This document shows, piece after piece, positions 11,099 to 23,304 of a DNA stretch of 64,000 nucleotides (position 1 is the stretch's first letter; each line of letters starts with the position of its first letter). A model generated the notes under the pieces. That model was not told the DNA's origin. It saw only the letters and a program-made list of their open reading frames with translations, and made no database searches. Position numbers and translations under genes: made by a program. The DNA comes from Ascarosepion bandense. Lineage: Eukaryota > Mollusca > Cephalopoda > Sepiida > Sepiidae. The DNA is taken from NCBI GenBank assembly GCA_037127315.1, contig JBBBDQ010001935.1, positions 3,266,501 to 3,330,500 on the forward strand. The letters run 5' to 3'.

Positions 11099-11398
11099 GC
11101 ATGTGCGTTGTGGTGCAGTGGATATCGGCTCAGAACGAGAAATCGGGGAGCCGAGTTCAAATTCCAGTTGAAATCCTTGCGTTCACTTATGCGCAAATAC
11201 TTCTGGAAAAGTTTTTAATCCGTCTCTTCCCTCCAGTTATAGGTTAAATAAAAGGACAGATTGTGTTTGATAGCCTTGGCTGGCAACCAGTCTACCGCAG
11301 AAAGTAATGGCAATAATCTTTGCCCAGTCTGTTATGTCTCTTTCGAGATATGATCGTCCAAGCGTGTATCAAGTATGACACTTAACTGACTGACTGAC
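11099..11398 (+). mobile_element. SINE family A, full length, with 10-bp target duplication
   Basis: Complete copy from ATGTGCGTTGTGG to ACTGACTGAC. It is flanked by a perfect 10-base duplication ACGCAAATAT (11089-11098 and 11399-11408). The target was itself an older SINE A: sequence after the insertion (ATTCTTGAGAAAGGTAG) continues the interrupted copy. This fixes the ends of the family. Confidence 0.93.
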
Positions 11399-11623
11399 AC
11401 GCAAATATTCTTGAGAAAGGTAGGAGTAAACCTCTCTCCAAGCTCTGAAACCAATTATTAAAACTTGTATAATTTAAACCATTATCACCCCCACGCCACA
11501 AAATGCTCAGATTACATACAATTGGCTGTTCATTGCATCAGAATGTTTTACGATTTAGAGCTGTTTTTAAATATGTTAATGGTACAACAGCCCCACTCTC
11601 GACTGATTTCACAGGCCCACTAG

Positions 11624-11926
11624 GTCAGTCAGTCAGTTAGTTAAGTTCCATACGTGATACACGCTTAGGCGATCATGTCTCGAAAGAGACATGACTGACT
11701 GGGCAGAAGATTATCCCGCAGTAGGTTGCCATTGCTTTCTGCGGTAGACTGGTTGCCGACCAAGGCTATAGAACCCAGTCTGTCCTGCTATTTAACCCAT
11801 AACTGGAAGGAAGAGACGGATTAATACCTTTCCCAAGGGTATTTGCGCGTAAGTGAATACAATGGATTCAACTGGAATTTGAACTCGGCTCCTCGTTCCG
11901 AGCCGATATCCACTGTACCACAACGA
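11624..11926 (-). mobile_element. SINE family A, full length
   Basis: Minus-strand copy from the CAGTCAGTCAGTTAG tail (left) to the CACTGTACCACAACG head (right). Contains the intact CATGTCTCGAAAGAGACATG palindrome. Confidence 0.93.
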
Positions 11927-11933
11927 TCATCGT

Positions 11934-12600
11934 GTGCCACAAGTAGAATTTGTGACAATCAGTGGCCCTACTGATAATATTGGCCAAAAATTAATCAATC
12001 TATCACAGAAAAAAGTAGTGAACCTGTCGGAGAATGAAAATAAGATAATTAAAAAAAGCCTTTCCCATAATGCAAACGTTTCCATTCACGTGAAAATTTT
12101 ACGACCTCACTTCCGGAAAGAAGATGATTGCCCTTTTTTTTACTTCTCAACTATTGAGTTCAGACGTGTTTGGTAGCCGTCCCAACGAAAGAGAGATTCG
12201 GCCACCCTCACTCAACGTTACACTGATTTGAAGCCGACCATTTTTATACCTTCGCATCTTTATACCCACGTGTGTTAATAAACACTAAAGATTAATTTTC
12301 TTCTCAAGTTTTTGTTCTGCTTTGGTTGTTGGGGTTCACCGACATTCAAATTCTGATAACGGCACGGAGTCAAAGACAATCCTCCACAAACCTGCAACCA
12401 CTAAAAAATTTGCAGAATATGAAATTCAAGCATCTCTTATACACAACACAAAATTAGAGTTGCTTGATTTTCCTTTACATTCTTGGAGAGTTGAAAAAGC
12501 AGTGAAGTTAAAATCTGAAGCTTCTCATGTTGTTCACGAATTTGAAGCCAGATATAGACACATTCTTACAAAAAAACCTTATGTCGTCAACTAAGACATT
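11934..12600 (+). other. Two unrecognised open frames in the intron
   Basis: 11934-12176 and 12322-12594 are open for 80 and 90 codons in AT-rich DNA. The second reads HRHSNSDNGTESKTILHKPA, then FAEYEIQASLIHNTKLELLD and FEARYRHILTKKPYVVN, and looks more protein-like than chance. I do not recognise a family. Sequence between them contains AATAAACACTAAAG, which could be a poly(A) signal of an eroded retroelement terminal repeat or retrocopy. A transposon-derived pseudogene is my first guess; an exon of another gene cannot be excluded. Confidence 0.3.
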
Positions 12601-13132
12601 CCTTTGTTTCTAAAGGCTCTTATATTGAAAATGTTGATGATGTGATTATATAAATATTTGGATTGAATTAGTTTTCATGTAATATAAAATTTATTAAAAC
12701 AGCAGCAGACTTTTTGATTTACCGTTGAAATAATATTTTTCAATCAAATATTGCCAAAATGAATGACTTTTTAAACACATTTTCAATGCCGATTTTTGAT
12801 TGTATTTCTTCAAAAGAGGTTTAAAGCTGGGAACCTAAAATTTGATATAAGTTTTTATCTCATTAAGTCTCAACTATTTAGATTTGTTCAAAGTTGATTT
12901 GAGAAAAAAAAGGGTAAAATCGACCTAGTCTACTCTCCAGCTGGTTCAGTAAATCTGATAATTTCAATAGCATAATTTTCTTGAGAATTAAGATTTCATA
13001 ACAGGGGATGATGGAATTGGACATTCATCTTCTATTCAAGATATTTAGGATACGATTTCTTAAGTGTTTTTTTTTTTTTATCTCTGTTCGCATATGTCTT
13101 AATTTTTCGATATTCTTTGTTTTGTTTTTCAG

Positions 13133-13401
13133 TCTTTCAAAGTGCTGGTAGCGATATCAAATCATTACGAGACTTCCATACAGTAGTAGGCCTTCAGGAC
13201 CAAGCCCAAGTTACTCTCAGCAAATATATACAGAGTACATATCCGGGTCAGCCATTTAGATTTGGGAAGCTGTTGTTACTGCTCCCATCTCTGCGAAGTG
13301 TTTCCGGTACTACAATCGAAGAACTTTTCTTCCGAAAGACGATAGGAAACATTCCAATCGAGCGCCTATTAGTTGACATGTATAAATCCAGTGACTTTTG
13401 A
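13133..13401 (+). CDS. NR2E1: Last coding exon of a tailless/TLX-type nuclear receptor
   Basis: Encodes the C-terminal third of the ligand-binding domain through the stop at 13399-13401. The acceptor is TTTTTCAG at 13125-13132, and the first two bases complete a Val codon. Key blocks: GLQDQAQVTLSKYIQSTYPG, QPFRFGKLLLLLPSLRSVS (helix 10/11), TTIEELFFRKTIGNIPIERL and LVDMYKSSDF at the terminus. The ending MYKSSD(I/F) with the ELFF(R/K)KTIGN(V/I)PI block is, from memory, typical of TLX/NR2E1 and unlike RXR, HNF4, COUP-TF or TR2/4. Length is as expected for a terminal exon, with no frameshift, so the gene looks functional. Only this and the 4358-4507 exon fall in the window. Confidence 0.93.
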
Positions 13402-13521
13402 GAAGTGAACATTGAAGACTGTTTTCGTATTTTAAGACAAGAAAATGGGACTCTTACTGTCTGAGTTAAATCTGGAAGCAAGTCTGAAAGGAAGAAACAA
13501 CAGCAATGAAGCCAAAATAAT

Positions 13522-13527
13522 AATAAA
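13522..13527 (+). promoter_or_regulatory. Candidate poly(A) signal of the NR2E1-type gene
   Basis: AATAAA about 120 bases after the stop codon. In such AT-rich sequence this hexamer is common, so the 3' end could also lie further downstream. Confidence 0.35.
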
Positions 13528-13906
13528 TTTATATGCATCAACGGCTCGTGTACACTCTGTTGCCGAAATAAGCATCGACCATGCTATGTTTCTTTGCCAG
13601 TCATTGTAGAGCTCTCAGCCCAACCTGCTACATCCATGTCCAAGCAGCGGAGGTAACTAGGTGTTCCAGTTGAGTGAATCGGGCAGCGGAAGCTGTCTTA
13701 CTAACTGTGGAGTATGTGTTAGGCACATAGTGGCTGTGGTAGGCCATGAATGGAGCGACATTTTTTTTCTTTTTTTTTTTTTAACAAACAGAAGATAATT
13801 GATAAAATGATTTTTTAAAGTTACCATCCTATCATGAAAATTATTCTCTTTCAAATTAACATTAATAGAAAAAAAAAAGCACACATAAAAAAGGCATCTG
13901 ATAAAC

Positions 13907-13953
<47 letters not shown>

Positions 13954-14894
13954 TACTGGAAAATATTTTATATATGATTTCGGTGCGGTATTTGTTTCTT
14001 TATCGCTGTATTTTTTTAAAAATTTATCTTTTCATTACAAAGGCCAAAACAATTCACAGAATCCAATATTCACAAGAATTACATGAAAATACCAATAAAC
14101 ATTATTTAAGGTCTAAAATGTAGAAATAGAACGGAAACTGATTTTTTTTGTAAAGAAAAAGATCAGTTTAAATCAAGTTATTTTTTTGTAAGAACTGACC
14201 ACGTCTCATTTTCCGAGCTAACCAAATAACGTTGCTACAACGTTATATGTAAGTTGCAAAAATGTTTTCTTATAAAGTATCCATAGCGTTATTTGTGCCG
14301 CTACAAGTTCTTTGCTGTGTAACGTTGCATTAACTAAAAATGCATAACAATTCCCAAGAAGACATAAGAACGTGAATTCGTCATCTAAATTAATGATTCG
14401 CTATTAAAAATAATGCGATTTTTTTTTATAAATTATCCCACGCCTATCAAGTGAAAGAAAATAATTCTAATTTTATTTGACCAGTGAAGATTTTTTCAAG
14501 CGAGAAAACTTTGCAAGATTACCATATCGTTGTGAAAATGGTGAGGCTAAGTACAGGGTAGTAAAAAAAAAACAAAATGGTTGATTGTAACGTCATATTA
14601 ACGTCGTCACAATCCAAAATACAACGCATCTTTAAGAACGTTCCGTGTTAACCGGGATAGAATCTCAACTATATCGACAAAGAACAAAATCAAACAGTGA
14701 TCAAAACTTATTTTCAAATTATACAATCGGTCATTTTTTATCTGATTTGTTATTTTTTTTTTAATATAAATAGCATCGTTATGATCAACTCACAAAAATG
14801 CATAATTTTTTTTTAATTAAGCAGTAAAAATAACATGTAAAAGGTTTCTCGTGAATTTTAAACAAATCATCATAATTTTGATAATAGACAATTC
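13528..14894. other. 3' flank; AAT microsatellite; nothing else recognised
   Basis: Contains an (AAT)n run at about 13911-13951. The rest is AT-rich with no exon, RNA or repeat family I can name. Part may be 3' UTR. Confidence 0.4.
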
Positions 14895-15026
14895 GATGTG
14901 GTGCAATGATTAACAAGATTGTCACGCTAGATTAATTACAACTGAATAGGGAATTCGATTCTCACTTGTGCCCCATATTGTCAGCCTTGTGCCACATCTA
15001 AGCTACGTTTAGAAAATTATACTTTT
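14895..15026 (+). mobile_element. SINE family B, head and body
   Basis: A-box region GTGGTGCAATGATTAACAAG, B-box-like GGGAATTCGATTCTCACTTG, then the body motif GCCTTGTGCCACATCTAAGC and GTTTAGAAAATTA shared with 1385-1452 and 38460-38520. The conserved 3' tail of the family is missing. Confidence 0.75.
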
Positions 15027-15427
15027 GATGAAATCGCATCTTCCACACAAAAACTAAAATTAATCGTGATTTCGCTGAGCCAGACTTAAATTTAATTCTT
15101 TTGTTTTCGTTGATTCGACAGTTTTTATTTGTTAACATGAATACGTCAGCTTTTACAGCTGCAATATCTACAATTCATATTTTCTTTAAAAATCCTCGAG
15201 AAGTTTGGTTCTGTTTCAGCAAATATGTCAAACGGTGAATCCCAGTGAATAAAATCGAACACATTCTTTGAATAAATTGTTTTTATTTATTTTCTGAATC
15301 AAAAATGCTTTCTTCTTTGAGAAAAATAGTATAAAAACTGACAGCATTTCGATTAAATTATTAATATTTTCGAATTTCTATCTATAATCGACGCTCGATT
15401 ACACACATTTTACAATTTCTTGATCCC

Positions 15428-15530
15428 CAGAGTAGCTCTGTTAGTAACGCGATTCTTAGAAGCATTAATATCCGATTCAAAATTTTATACGCGGATATCG
15501 CAAGTTCGAGACTGAAATTTAGGGCGGCAA
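15428..15530 (+). mobile_element. Possible tRNA-derived SINE head (family D)
   Basis: A-box-like AGTAGCTCTGTTAGTAACGC and, about 65 bases later, B-box-like GCAAGTTCGAGACTG. No cloverleaf could be closed, so it is tRNA-derived at best. Confidence 0.4.
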
Positions 15531-15561
15531 AGGGTTAGGTATTTGGTTAAAATCGGTTTTC

Positions 15562-15865
15562 ACTCAGTCAGTTAAGTGCCATACGTGATACACGCTTTGG
15601 GCGATCATGTCTCGAAACAGACATGACTGACTGGGCAGAAGATTATCCCGCAGTAAGTTGCCATTGCTTTCTGCGGTAGACCGGTTGCCAGCCAAGACTA
15701 TAGAACCCAGTCTGTCCTGTTATTTAAGCCATAACTGAAGGGAAGAGACGGATTAATACATTTCCCAAGGATATTTGTTTGCAAGTGAATGCAAGGAATT
15801 CAACTGGAATTCGAACTCAGCTCCCCGATTTGTCATTCTAAGTCGATATCCGCTGCACCATCCCG
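15562..15865 (-). mobile_element. SINE family A, full length
   Basis: Tail ACTCAGTCAGTTAAGTGCC at the left, head CGATATCCGCTGCACCA at the right. The palindrome is altered (CTCGAAACAGACATG). Confidence 0.92.
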
Positions 15866-15899
15866 TATTTGTATACTAGTGATAAAATCTCAAGGGTGT

Positions 15900-15985
15900 T
15901 TCTGAGTGGGGTAACAGTTAACAAGCTGGTTTGGTGAATCATTGTCACTGAGTATCGAGTTCTATTTTAACTGAACGCATCATAC
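15900..15985 (+). mobile_element. Degraded SINE family B head
   Basis: GAGTGGGGTAACAGTTAACA followed by ATCGAGTTCTATTTTAACTG has A- and B-box spacing like family B. Too decayed to be certain. Confidence 0.35.
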
Positions 15986-16773
15986 CTGCGGTTTTATGAC
16001 GGACTAAAACAATCTAAGTACATTGCATTTAGAGATACAAACCAGAACCTCTTCTGTTTTTGCTTTTTTATCATGAGCCGTATCTGAACCTTATAAATAT
16101 TTATAACAGGACAATTAACTTGCATTGTTGATTTTACAAACACAAGAAAGGAGTAATCTTAACGAATGTAGATTGTTAAACAGTATTCCAGCGTTTAGAT
16201 TAGGTGTTCCAGAGCGATCGAAATTGGGAGTCAATGAAACCACCCAGGAAATCGATAAAGGAGATCTAGACACGCCTGGGAATCAAGAAGGATTGATAAA
16301 CAATTCTCTGTGGTTTACCAATTCCCACAAATTCTGGTGACTTACCAGTTTCCAACCAAGTATCAGTGTCTTTGTCATTGCTCATTAAACACCGCCTTTC
16401 CATTTAAGATGTCATTCATGTCAATTAAAAGGCATATTAATTTAATTCCTTAGTTATTACCAATAGTATTTATAAAGTTATTATTTAAACAAACACTTTT
16501 ATTATAGGAAGGGAAACACAAATTGAAAAAAGTAATAACGAAACATAAAGTTAAAATGAATCTTTTCAAGAAACAATCACGAAGAAAATAGGAAAAAGGA
16601 AAAATAAAATATAATTGTTATTGATACTTTTTATATATGCCTAGGGGTCGATGAAGGCTGAAATTTGATGGTCTAGGAATTCTCGGGACCCCTTGTTCAA
16701 ATTGCCACTTTTATACTCGGCTAGTAATGATCAGTGTTTATAGGCTTGTTAGTGGCAGCGTTTATGTTGTACA
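15986..16773. other. No recognised gene
   Basis: Holds a 71-codon open frame (16125-16340) with no family features. Remainder AT-rich and featureless to my reading. Confidence 0.35.
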
Positions 16774-16990
16774 ATGAGAAAAGAGGGCTTGGAGAACCTG
16801 ATACTAACAGGCCAGATAAAGGAAAAAAGAGGCAGCGGATAACATATTTGAAGGACCTAATCAGGTGGATGATGAAACGAGGGTTGAATGGTGTAACAGG
16901 AGAAGGCGTGCTGAGAGACACCAGGGATAGGGAGACGTGGAAAGCCATGATCGCTTACGTCCTGAAATGACAGGGCACATAGAAGAAGAA
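16774..16990 (+). mobile_element. RTE-like LINE, 3' terminal fragment
   Basis: Encodes RGLGEPDTNRPDKGKKRQRI, then LKDLIRWMMKRGLNGVTGEG and ETWKAMIAYVLK, followed by GACAGGGCACATAGAAGAAG, the conserved 3' end of this LINE. It is 5'-truncated and about 217 bp long. Confidence 0.85.
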
Positions 16991-17504
16991 GAAGTGGCAG
17001 CGTGAGCCTGCGTTTAGATCAGAAGACTGAAAGAAAGGATGTAGATTTTAATGACGGACTTTAAATCCTTTCTTTTATCCAACTTTCAAGAACTCGACGA
17101 ACTACAGTCTTCTGGGAATATAATGAAATTTTTAGGGGTACAAATAATTTAACAGCGGATTTCTTTTTACTATTTCAGCAACATGATTTATTGAAAGTGG
17201 TTTTAAAAAGGCGTTTACTTCACCGAGCAAAATCTATCATTCGAACTGACATTCAAAGTTGACAACATAACAGGTGTCTCTAAGCGAAGCAACTTCGTAA
17301 TGACTGGCGGGGGAACTTCATGGACAGTGTGAACTACACGATACTTTTCTTAGCTGCATAGAATGTGCTTTGCCAGGGTTATATACGCGTTTGAATTCAG
17401 AGTAATTCTCCTCCTAAACTGGTTTCGAACGAAGGTTAAAAAACCAGACCGACTAACTTTAACCCATACTTCTGAATTCAGAGTTGTTCTTCTAGACCAA
17501 TCCC

Positions 17505-17625
17505 AGCACAGAGCTATAGTACCCAGTCTGCACTGCTACTTTCTCATATCTGTGATGAATGATGGATTCAAACCTTTCCTAACGGCATTTGTTTGCGCTT
17601 AAGTGAATGTAGCGAGATTTTTCAA
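17505..17625 (-). mobile_element. SINE family A, old fragment
   Basis: AGAGCTATAGTACCCAGTCT and TTGCGCTTAAGTGAATGTAG match the family A body with many substitutions. It is one of the oldest copies here. Confidence 0.65.
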
Positions 17626-17828
17626 GTGTATGTTGGTTGGTTGTTTTGTTTTTTTATGGCATATCAATCTCAGCGAGTCATTTATTGCTAACTAAATTTT
17701 TATTTATTTGTTGCTTGTAATACTTTTTTTCATTCAACAGTTTATTGTTGTTTTTATATAAGTTTTGTGTCTAGTAATAATTTTTTCTTTTCGAGTATCA
17801 AGATTCATTAGGATTTGTTTTTAAGAGC

Positions 17829-18003
17829 AGGGTCCCCAAGTCCTACCCTTGTTACTTAACCCATAACTGGAGGGAAGGGACGGATTAATACCTTTCCCAA
17901 GGGTACCAGTGCTTAAGTGAATGCAGGGTATTCAACTGGAATTCGAACTCGGCTCACCGATTTTTCTTTCCGAGTCGATATCCACTGCACCACAACGCAC
18001 ATC
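17829..18003 (-). mobile_element. SINE family A, 5' half, joined to 5S-derived sequence
   Basis: Carries B box (GAATTCGAACTCGGC) and A box (ATCCACTGCACCACAACGC) on the minus strand. On that strand it is preceded, with no gap beyond a linker GTGACGGATGTGCG, by two 5S rRNA-derived units. Confidence 0.88.
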
Positions 18004-18008
18004 CGTCA

Positions 18009-18245
18009 CTATACGCTTACAGCACCTGGTATTCTCAAACGGTCATTCAACTGACCAGGCTCAACGTTGCTTAACTTCGGTGATCGAGCGAGAACCGGTG
18101 TACTCAACGTGATATGGCCGGAAGCACGCACATCCATCACTAAACGCTTACAGCACCTGGTATTCCCAAACGGTCACTCAACTGACCAGGCTCAACGTTG
18201 CTTAACTTCGGTGATCGAGCGAGAACCGGTGTATTCAACGTGATA
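18009..18245 (-). repeat. Tandem 5S rRNA-derived dimer heading a SINE
   Basis: Minus strand shows two 5S units: GGCCATATCACGTTGAGTAC, ACCGGTTCTCGCTCGATCAC, GAAGTTAAGCAACGTTGAGC, CTGGTCAGTTGA-GTGACCG, GGGAATACCAGGTGCTGTAA. They repeat at 131 bp (CAGCACCTGG at 18020 and 18151). Relative to a normal 5S sequence about 8-10 bases (the ACTTGGAT region) are missing from both, so these are not functional 5S genes. The shared deletion shows one copy gave rise to the other. They sit 5' of the SINE A tRNA head. Confidence 0.85.
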
Positions 18246-18364
18246 GACCGTAAGACCTTAAGTGTATGTAGCATCCAGTGTGAATCTAACTCACTATACA
18301 ACCGTCATAGTCGTGGAGTAGATTATATGAATATTTCAGTTTTTTCTTGTTTAGAATATTATAT

Positions 18365-18490
18365 ATACAATGTTACGGAAAATCCCGAAGATTAACGAAA
18401 TGGTTTTTAACAACTGACATATTGAAATTATTTGTTTGAACATTATTTTAATCGATACTCGTATTTGAGCAGATATTCTCTTTTTAAGTA
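18365..18490 (+). mobile_element. Solo arm of a foldback element
   Basis: TTGTTTGAACATTATTTTAA and TCGATACTCGTATTTGAGCA match the arms of the palindromes at 40541-40885 and 59846-60037. Truncated on the right by the RTE-like LINE. Confidence 0.75.
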
Positions 18491-18955
18491 TTAAGAAACA
18501 GGACAATTCCGCTAGAAACAAAGAAGAGAGTACTGGATTGCTGTGTGATGTCAGTTCTTCAATATGGCAGTGAATGTTGGACAATATCATCAAAGATGAA
18601 GAAAAAACTTGAAGCAACTGAAATGTGGTTCTACAGAAGGATGCTGCAAATATCATGGATCGAGCATGTGAGGGATGATGGAAACGAAAAGGAAATTAAT
18701 ACTGAGCATCAGGAAGAGACAGTTGAAGTTCCTGGGACACGCAATGAGGAAAGAGGGATTGGAGAACTTGATACTAACAGGCCAGATAGAGGAAAAAGAG
18801 ACAGAGGAAAGCAGCTTTGAAGGACCTAATTAGGTGGATGACAGAACGAGGGTTGCATGGTGTAACAGGAGAAAGTGTGCTAAGAGCCACCTGGGATAGA
18901 AAGACGTGGAAAGCCATGATCGCCTACGGGACAGGGCACATAGAAGAAGAAGAAC
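18491..18955 (+). mobile_element. RTE-like LINE, C-terminal fragment
   Basis: Encodes VLDCCVMSVLQYGSECWTIS, LEATEMWFYRRMLQISWIEH, a KLILSIRKRQLKFLGHAMRK-type block in another frame, RPDRGKRDRGKQL, LIRWMTERGLHGVTGE and KTWKAMIAY. Two or more frameshifts. Ends with ACAGGGCACATAGAAGAAGA. The conserved LQYGSExW and MWFYRRML blocks place it in the RTE-type group of invertebrate LINEs. Confidence 0.88.
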
Positions 18956-18959
18956 CAGT

Positions 18960-20305
<1,346 letters not shown>

Positions 20306-20320
20306 TATATATTATATACA

Positions 20321-20690
20321 CTACCGGACATAATTATAAGGCCAACCCACTATATTTTAGAATTTATTGCCAAGTGAATAATTGTAAATGAAAACAGAAT
20401 CGTCCTTTTGCTAATACTGCACAATAACATGTGCATCAAATGAATTTGCAAATATTTAATATTTATCTATATTGCAGTTTTATCAATGAAAGAATGAAGA
20501 AAATTTAGGATGATTCGGACGAATTCATCTTTGCTTTCTTGCCTTGTAAAATTCTGCAAAGTAATAATAACAAAAGAACCATTCTATTTTCATTTGGAAT
20601 TATCCACTTGGCAATAAATACTAAAAATAGTATGAAATACATCATTTAAAAAAAAAACTGGGGTGGCCTAATAATTATGACCGGTAGTGT
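20321..20690 (+). mobile_element. Tc1-type MITE with CACTACCGG termini
   Basis: Left end CACTACCGGACATAATTATA, right end TAATTATGACCGGTAGTG. Subterminal arms (TATTGCCAAGTGAATAATTG / TATCCACTTGGCAATAAATA) are also inverted. Length about 370 bp, no coding remnant seen. Same family as 32286, 32511 and 33174. TA dinucleotides flank it. Confidence 0.85.
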
Positions 20691-20706
20691 ATATATAAAT
20701 AAATAT

Positions 20707-20784
20707 AAGTCGACATTGAATTCAACACCCAGAAACAGCATGAAACAAGCAGTCGCTCCTGGGTGTTGACTTCAATGTCTACTT
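20707..20784 (+). repeat. Short inverted repeat (21-bp arms)
   Basis: GACATTGAATTCAACACCCAG and its near complement CTGGGTGTTGACTTCAATGTC flank a 29-base loop. One mismatch in the arms. Confidence 0.8.
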
Positions 20785-20857
20785 CTTTTATATCTAAATA
20801 CGGTCTATCCCTGATTTTGACTCATAAATATAGCATACCTAAAATCTATATTTTATC

Positions 20858-20884
20858 ATATATATATATATATGTGTATATATG

Positions 20885-20941
<57 letters not shown>
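20858..20941 (+). repeat. TA then TG microsatellite
   Basis: Interrupted TA run followed by about 19 TG units. Downstream to 21574 I see no gene. 21240-21440 contains a slightly GC-richer non-coding stretch. Confidence 0.95.
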
Positions 20942-20943
<2 letters not shown>

Positions 20944-21574
20944 GGTGTATTTTAGCAGCGGTAAATATTTCAAACATGTTTGAATGTATATTATCGGCAA
21001 GTTCCGTCTATCCCATTTTTTATTAACTTTCACACATTTAAGAGTGTTTTCGTGTTATTGCTAAATTTGCTAAAGTTCATAATTTTATTTTATATTATTT
21101 TCTTGCCGTGTACTTATGAATTTGGCTACATTCGTTTTCAAGGATTCTGTTTTGTGTGTGTTTACACAACTATTTTTGGCTTATCAACAGTTATCAGTCA
21201 AAATACGCATAAAAATTCTATTTTGATCGTTTAAATGTCGTCACCTTGATTAACTTGAATTTGATTCCAGCAAACATGAGGACGCCGGAATTAACCAAGA
21301 ACAGCAAGGTAAACATACGAAAAACCCCAATCCTTGTAAACGAATGCAGCAAAATTTCTTGTATTGTGTAAAGACATGTCCAATTTTGGAACAACTTATA
21401 TCATTTACCAAAAGTTCTGCTAAAGAATTAAAGCATAATAGCGATTACAAATTGACTATTCATTTTTTTCGTGATATTTGATGAAAATGACCTTGTATAT
21501 TGTGAATATTTTTTATGGTAGCTCATTAATATTCGACAATCATCCACCTCGATAAACTACACACAAACAAATAA

Positions 21575-21713
21575 ATGCACACACACACACACACACACAC
21601 ACAGAGACACACAGACACACACACAGACACACAGACACACAGACACACAGACACACACACAGACACACACACACACACACACAGACACACACACACAGAG
21701 ACACACACACAGA

Positions 21714-21804
<91 letters not shown>
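21575..21804 (+). repeat. AC array with AG-interrupted left half
   Basis: Right half (about 21715-21804) is pure (AC)n. The left half (21575-21715) contains CACAGACAC and CAGAGACAC variants at irregular intervals. Open frames on both strands (CVCV and HTHT) are artefacts. Confidence 0.95.
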
Positions 21805-21807
<3 letters not shown>

Positions 21808-22342
21808 TTTGTTTAAATATAGCCGATAAAGCTTTTGTTTTTAAATACCTCACACTTTTTCATATGCTCTTGGAATGATTTACACAGCAAATCACTAATG
21901 ACTTTACTAAATAGATCTAATAAAAGCTAGCGATTTCTGTTGGTCGTCCAGCCCAAATCAGGATCTTATAAATAGGAAGAACTATTTTTATAGTCAATAC
22001 CGAGTGGCCATCGTTCTTGTAACCGAAAGTATGAAATATTTTAAAAGAAACATTTTGAAAAATTCTTCTCGTTTTCTTTTAACCGAACCTCATGCACTTA
22101 ACGAGATGAGCGGCGAGATTTGGACAGAGAGATTATGATAAAGAGGAAAAGTAAGTATTTTATTTACATTATTTATATTCAGACTAATATCCTCATTTTG
22201 TTGTATTCATCACAACGATTTGGCTGCTGTATTCTTCAGCCTTTTTCAGGGTAACCTTCAGGTAACTTTTAAACTGAACCCTTTATTTAATCGACGCTGA
22301 CAGATTACTCTCAATTCCGCTGTAGGGATATCTCGTCTTTTT
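21805..22342. other. No recognised feature
   Basis: AT-rich single-copy-looking DNA without gene, RNA or repeat identified. Confidence 0.35.
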
Positions 22343-22860
22343 CTTATTTAGTACCTTTCAATATGATGAGCACGAGGTCGAGTGGTTAGAATGTCCGCTT
22401 CCCCAAGTTCGAATCTCACCATGGTCGGATTTGACAGGAAAGTAAATTCTTGACGCTATTGATTTCGGGAAGGTGACTCCAGCGTACGGCTCTTTTGGAA
22501 AGGAACTGAAAGCCATAACACGGGTTGATCGAAGCCTTGTGAGTGAAATTGACTAGATAGAACTATTTAAGGGCCATCGATGGTTGTGCTAGCTCAAAGT
22601 CCCAAGTCATCGTGACCGAGGGTTTGACGGTACTGGCCTTGTTCAGAAATTTGATCACGCCAGATAATGCGCTCTCTCCTTAAGGTTCACTCAGCTTAGT
22701 TGCATTATGAACCACAAGTGGGCTCTGTAGGTGTTGCGTCTGCAATAGAGATTGTCTAGCCGCCCTAGAATATAGGCATAATCACATACTAGCGACCAGC
22801 CATATTGCTCAGCCATTTCTCAAAATATGTCCAATGAGCGGGGGTCTTTACTACCTGGCC
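22343..22860 (+). mobile_element. tRNA-derived SINE (family C)
   Basis: A-box-like GAGGTCGAGTGGTTAGAATG and B box CAAGTTCGAATCTCACCATG with normal tRNA spacing at 22370-22425. A long unrelated body follows to about 22860. No other copy in the window, so the 3' end is not fixed. Confidence 0.6.
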
Positions 22861-22961
22861 CAGGAATTGAATTCAGAATTAATATGCAAATATGTTCCTA
22901 CAGATATTTTAATTCAAAATATTTCCTCAAGGAAACAGAGCAAATATTAACTGAGATGTAA

Positions 22962-23267
22962 TCTAAACTTATTTATAAATGGAACTTTGTGTGTGTGTGT
23001 GTGTGTCCATTACCTATAGACTCCGAAACGGCTGAACCGATTTTCTTGAAAATTTACACAGTTGTATTATAAGCGTCTGCGAGTGTTCTTAGCTAGGTTT
23101 TGTGTCGAGGTACCCCTGACAAATATCGAAAATCGATAATCGAAAAAATCGGGTTATAGAATGAGCGGTCCGATTTTAATCAAATTTGATATACTCATAG
23201 ACAAAGACATAAGAAACGATATTCAGAAGTTTCAAGGCTGCAGTTCTTACAATCATGCAGAAAATCG

Positions 23268-23304
<37 letters not shown>

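Larger units (their letters stand above)
4508..13132 (+). other. Intron of the NR2E1-type gene (8.6 kb)
   Basis: Bounded by GTAAGT at 4508 and a pyrimidine tract ending TTTTTCAG at 13132. Phase matches: one base is left from the upstream exon and two bases (TC) start the downstream exon, forming a Val codon. The intron holds LINE, RTE-like, SINE, Tc1 and 5S-derived sequence, listed separately. Confidence 0.8.

Noticed and set aside
18009..18245. Functional 5S rRNA genes
   Set aside because: Both units lack about 8-10 bases of the conserved 3' domain, have linker instead of a 5S spacer and are fused to a SINE.
21526..21853. Several 80-98 codon frames rich in CV or HT
   Set aside because: Artefacts of the AC/GT array on both strands.
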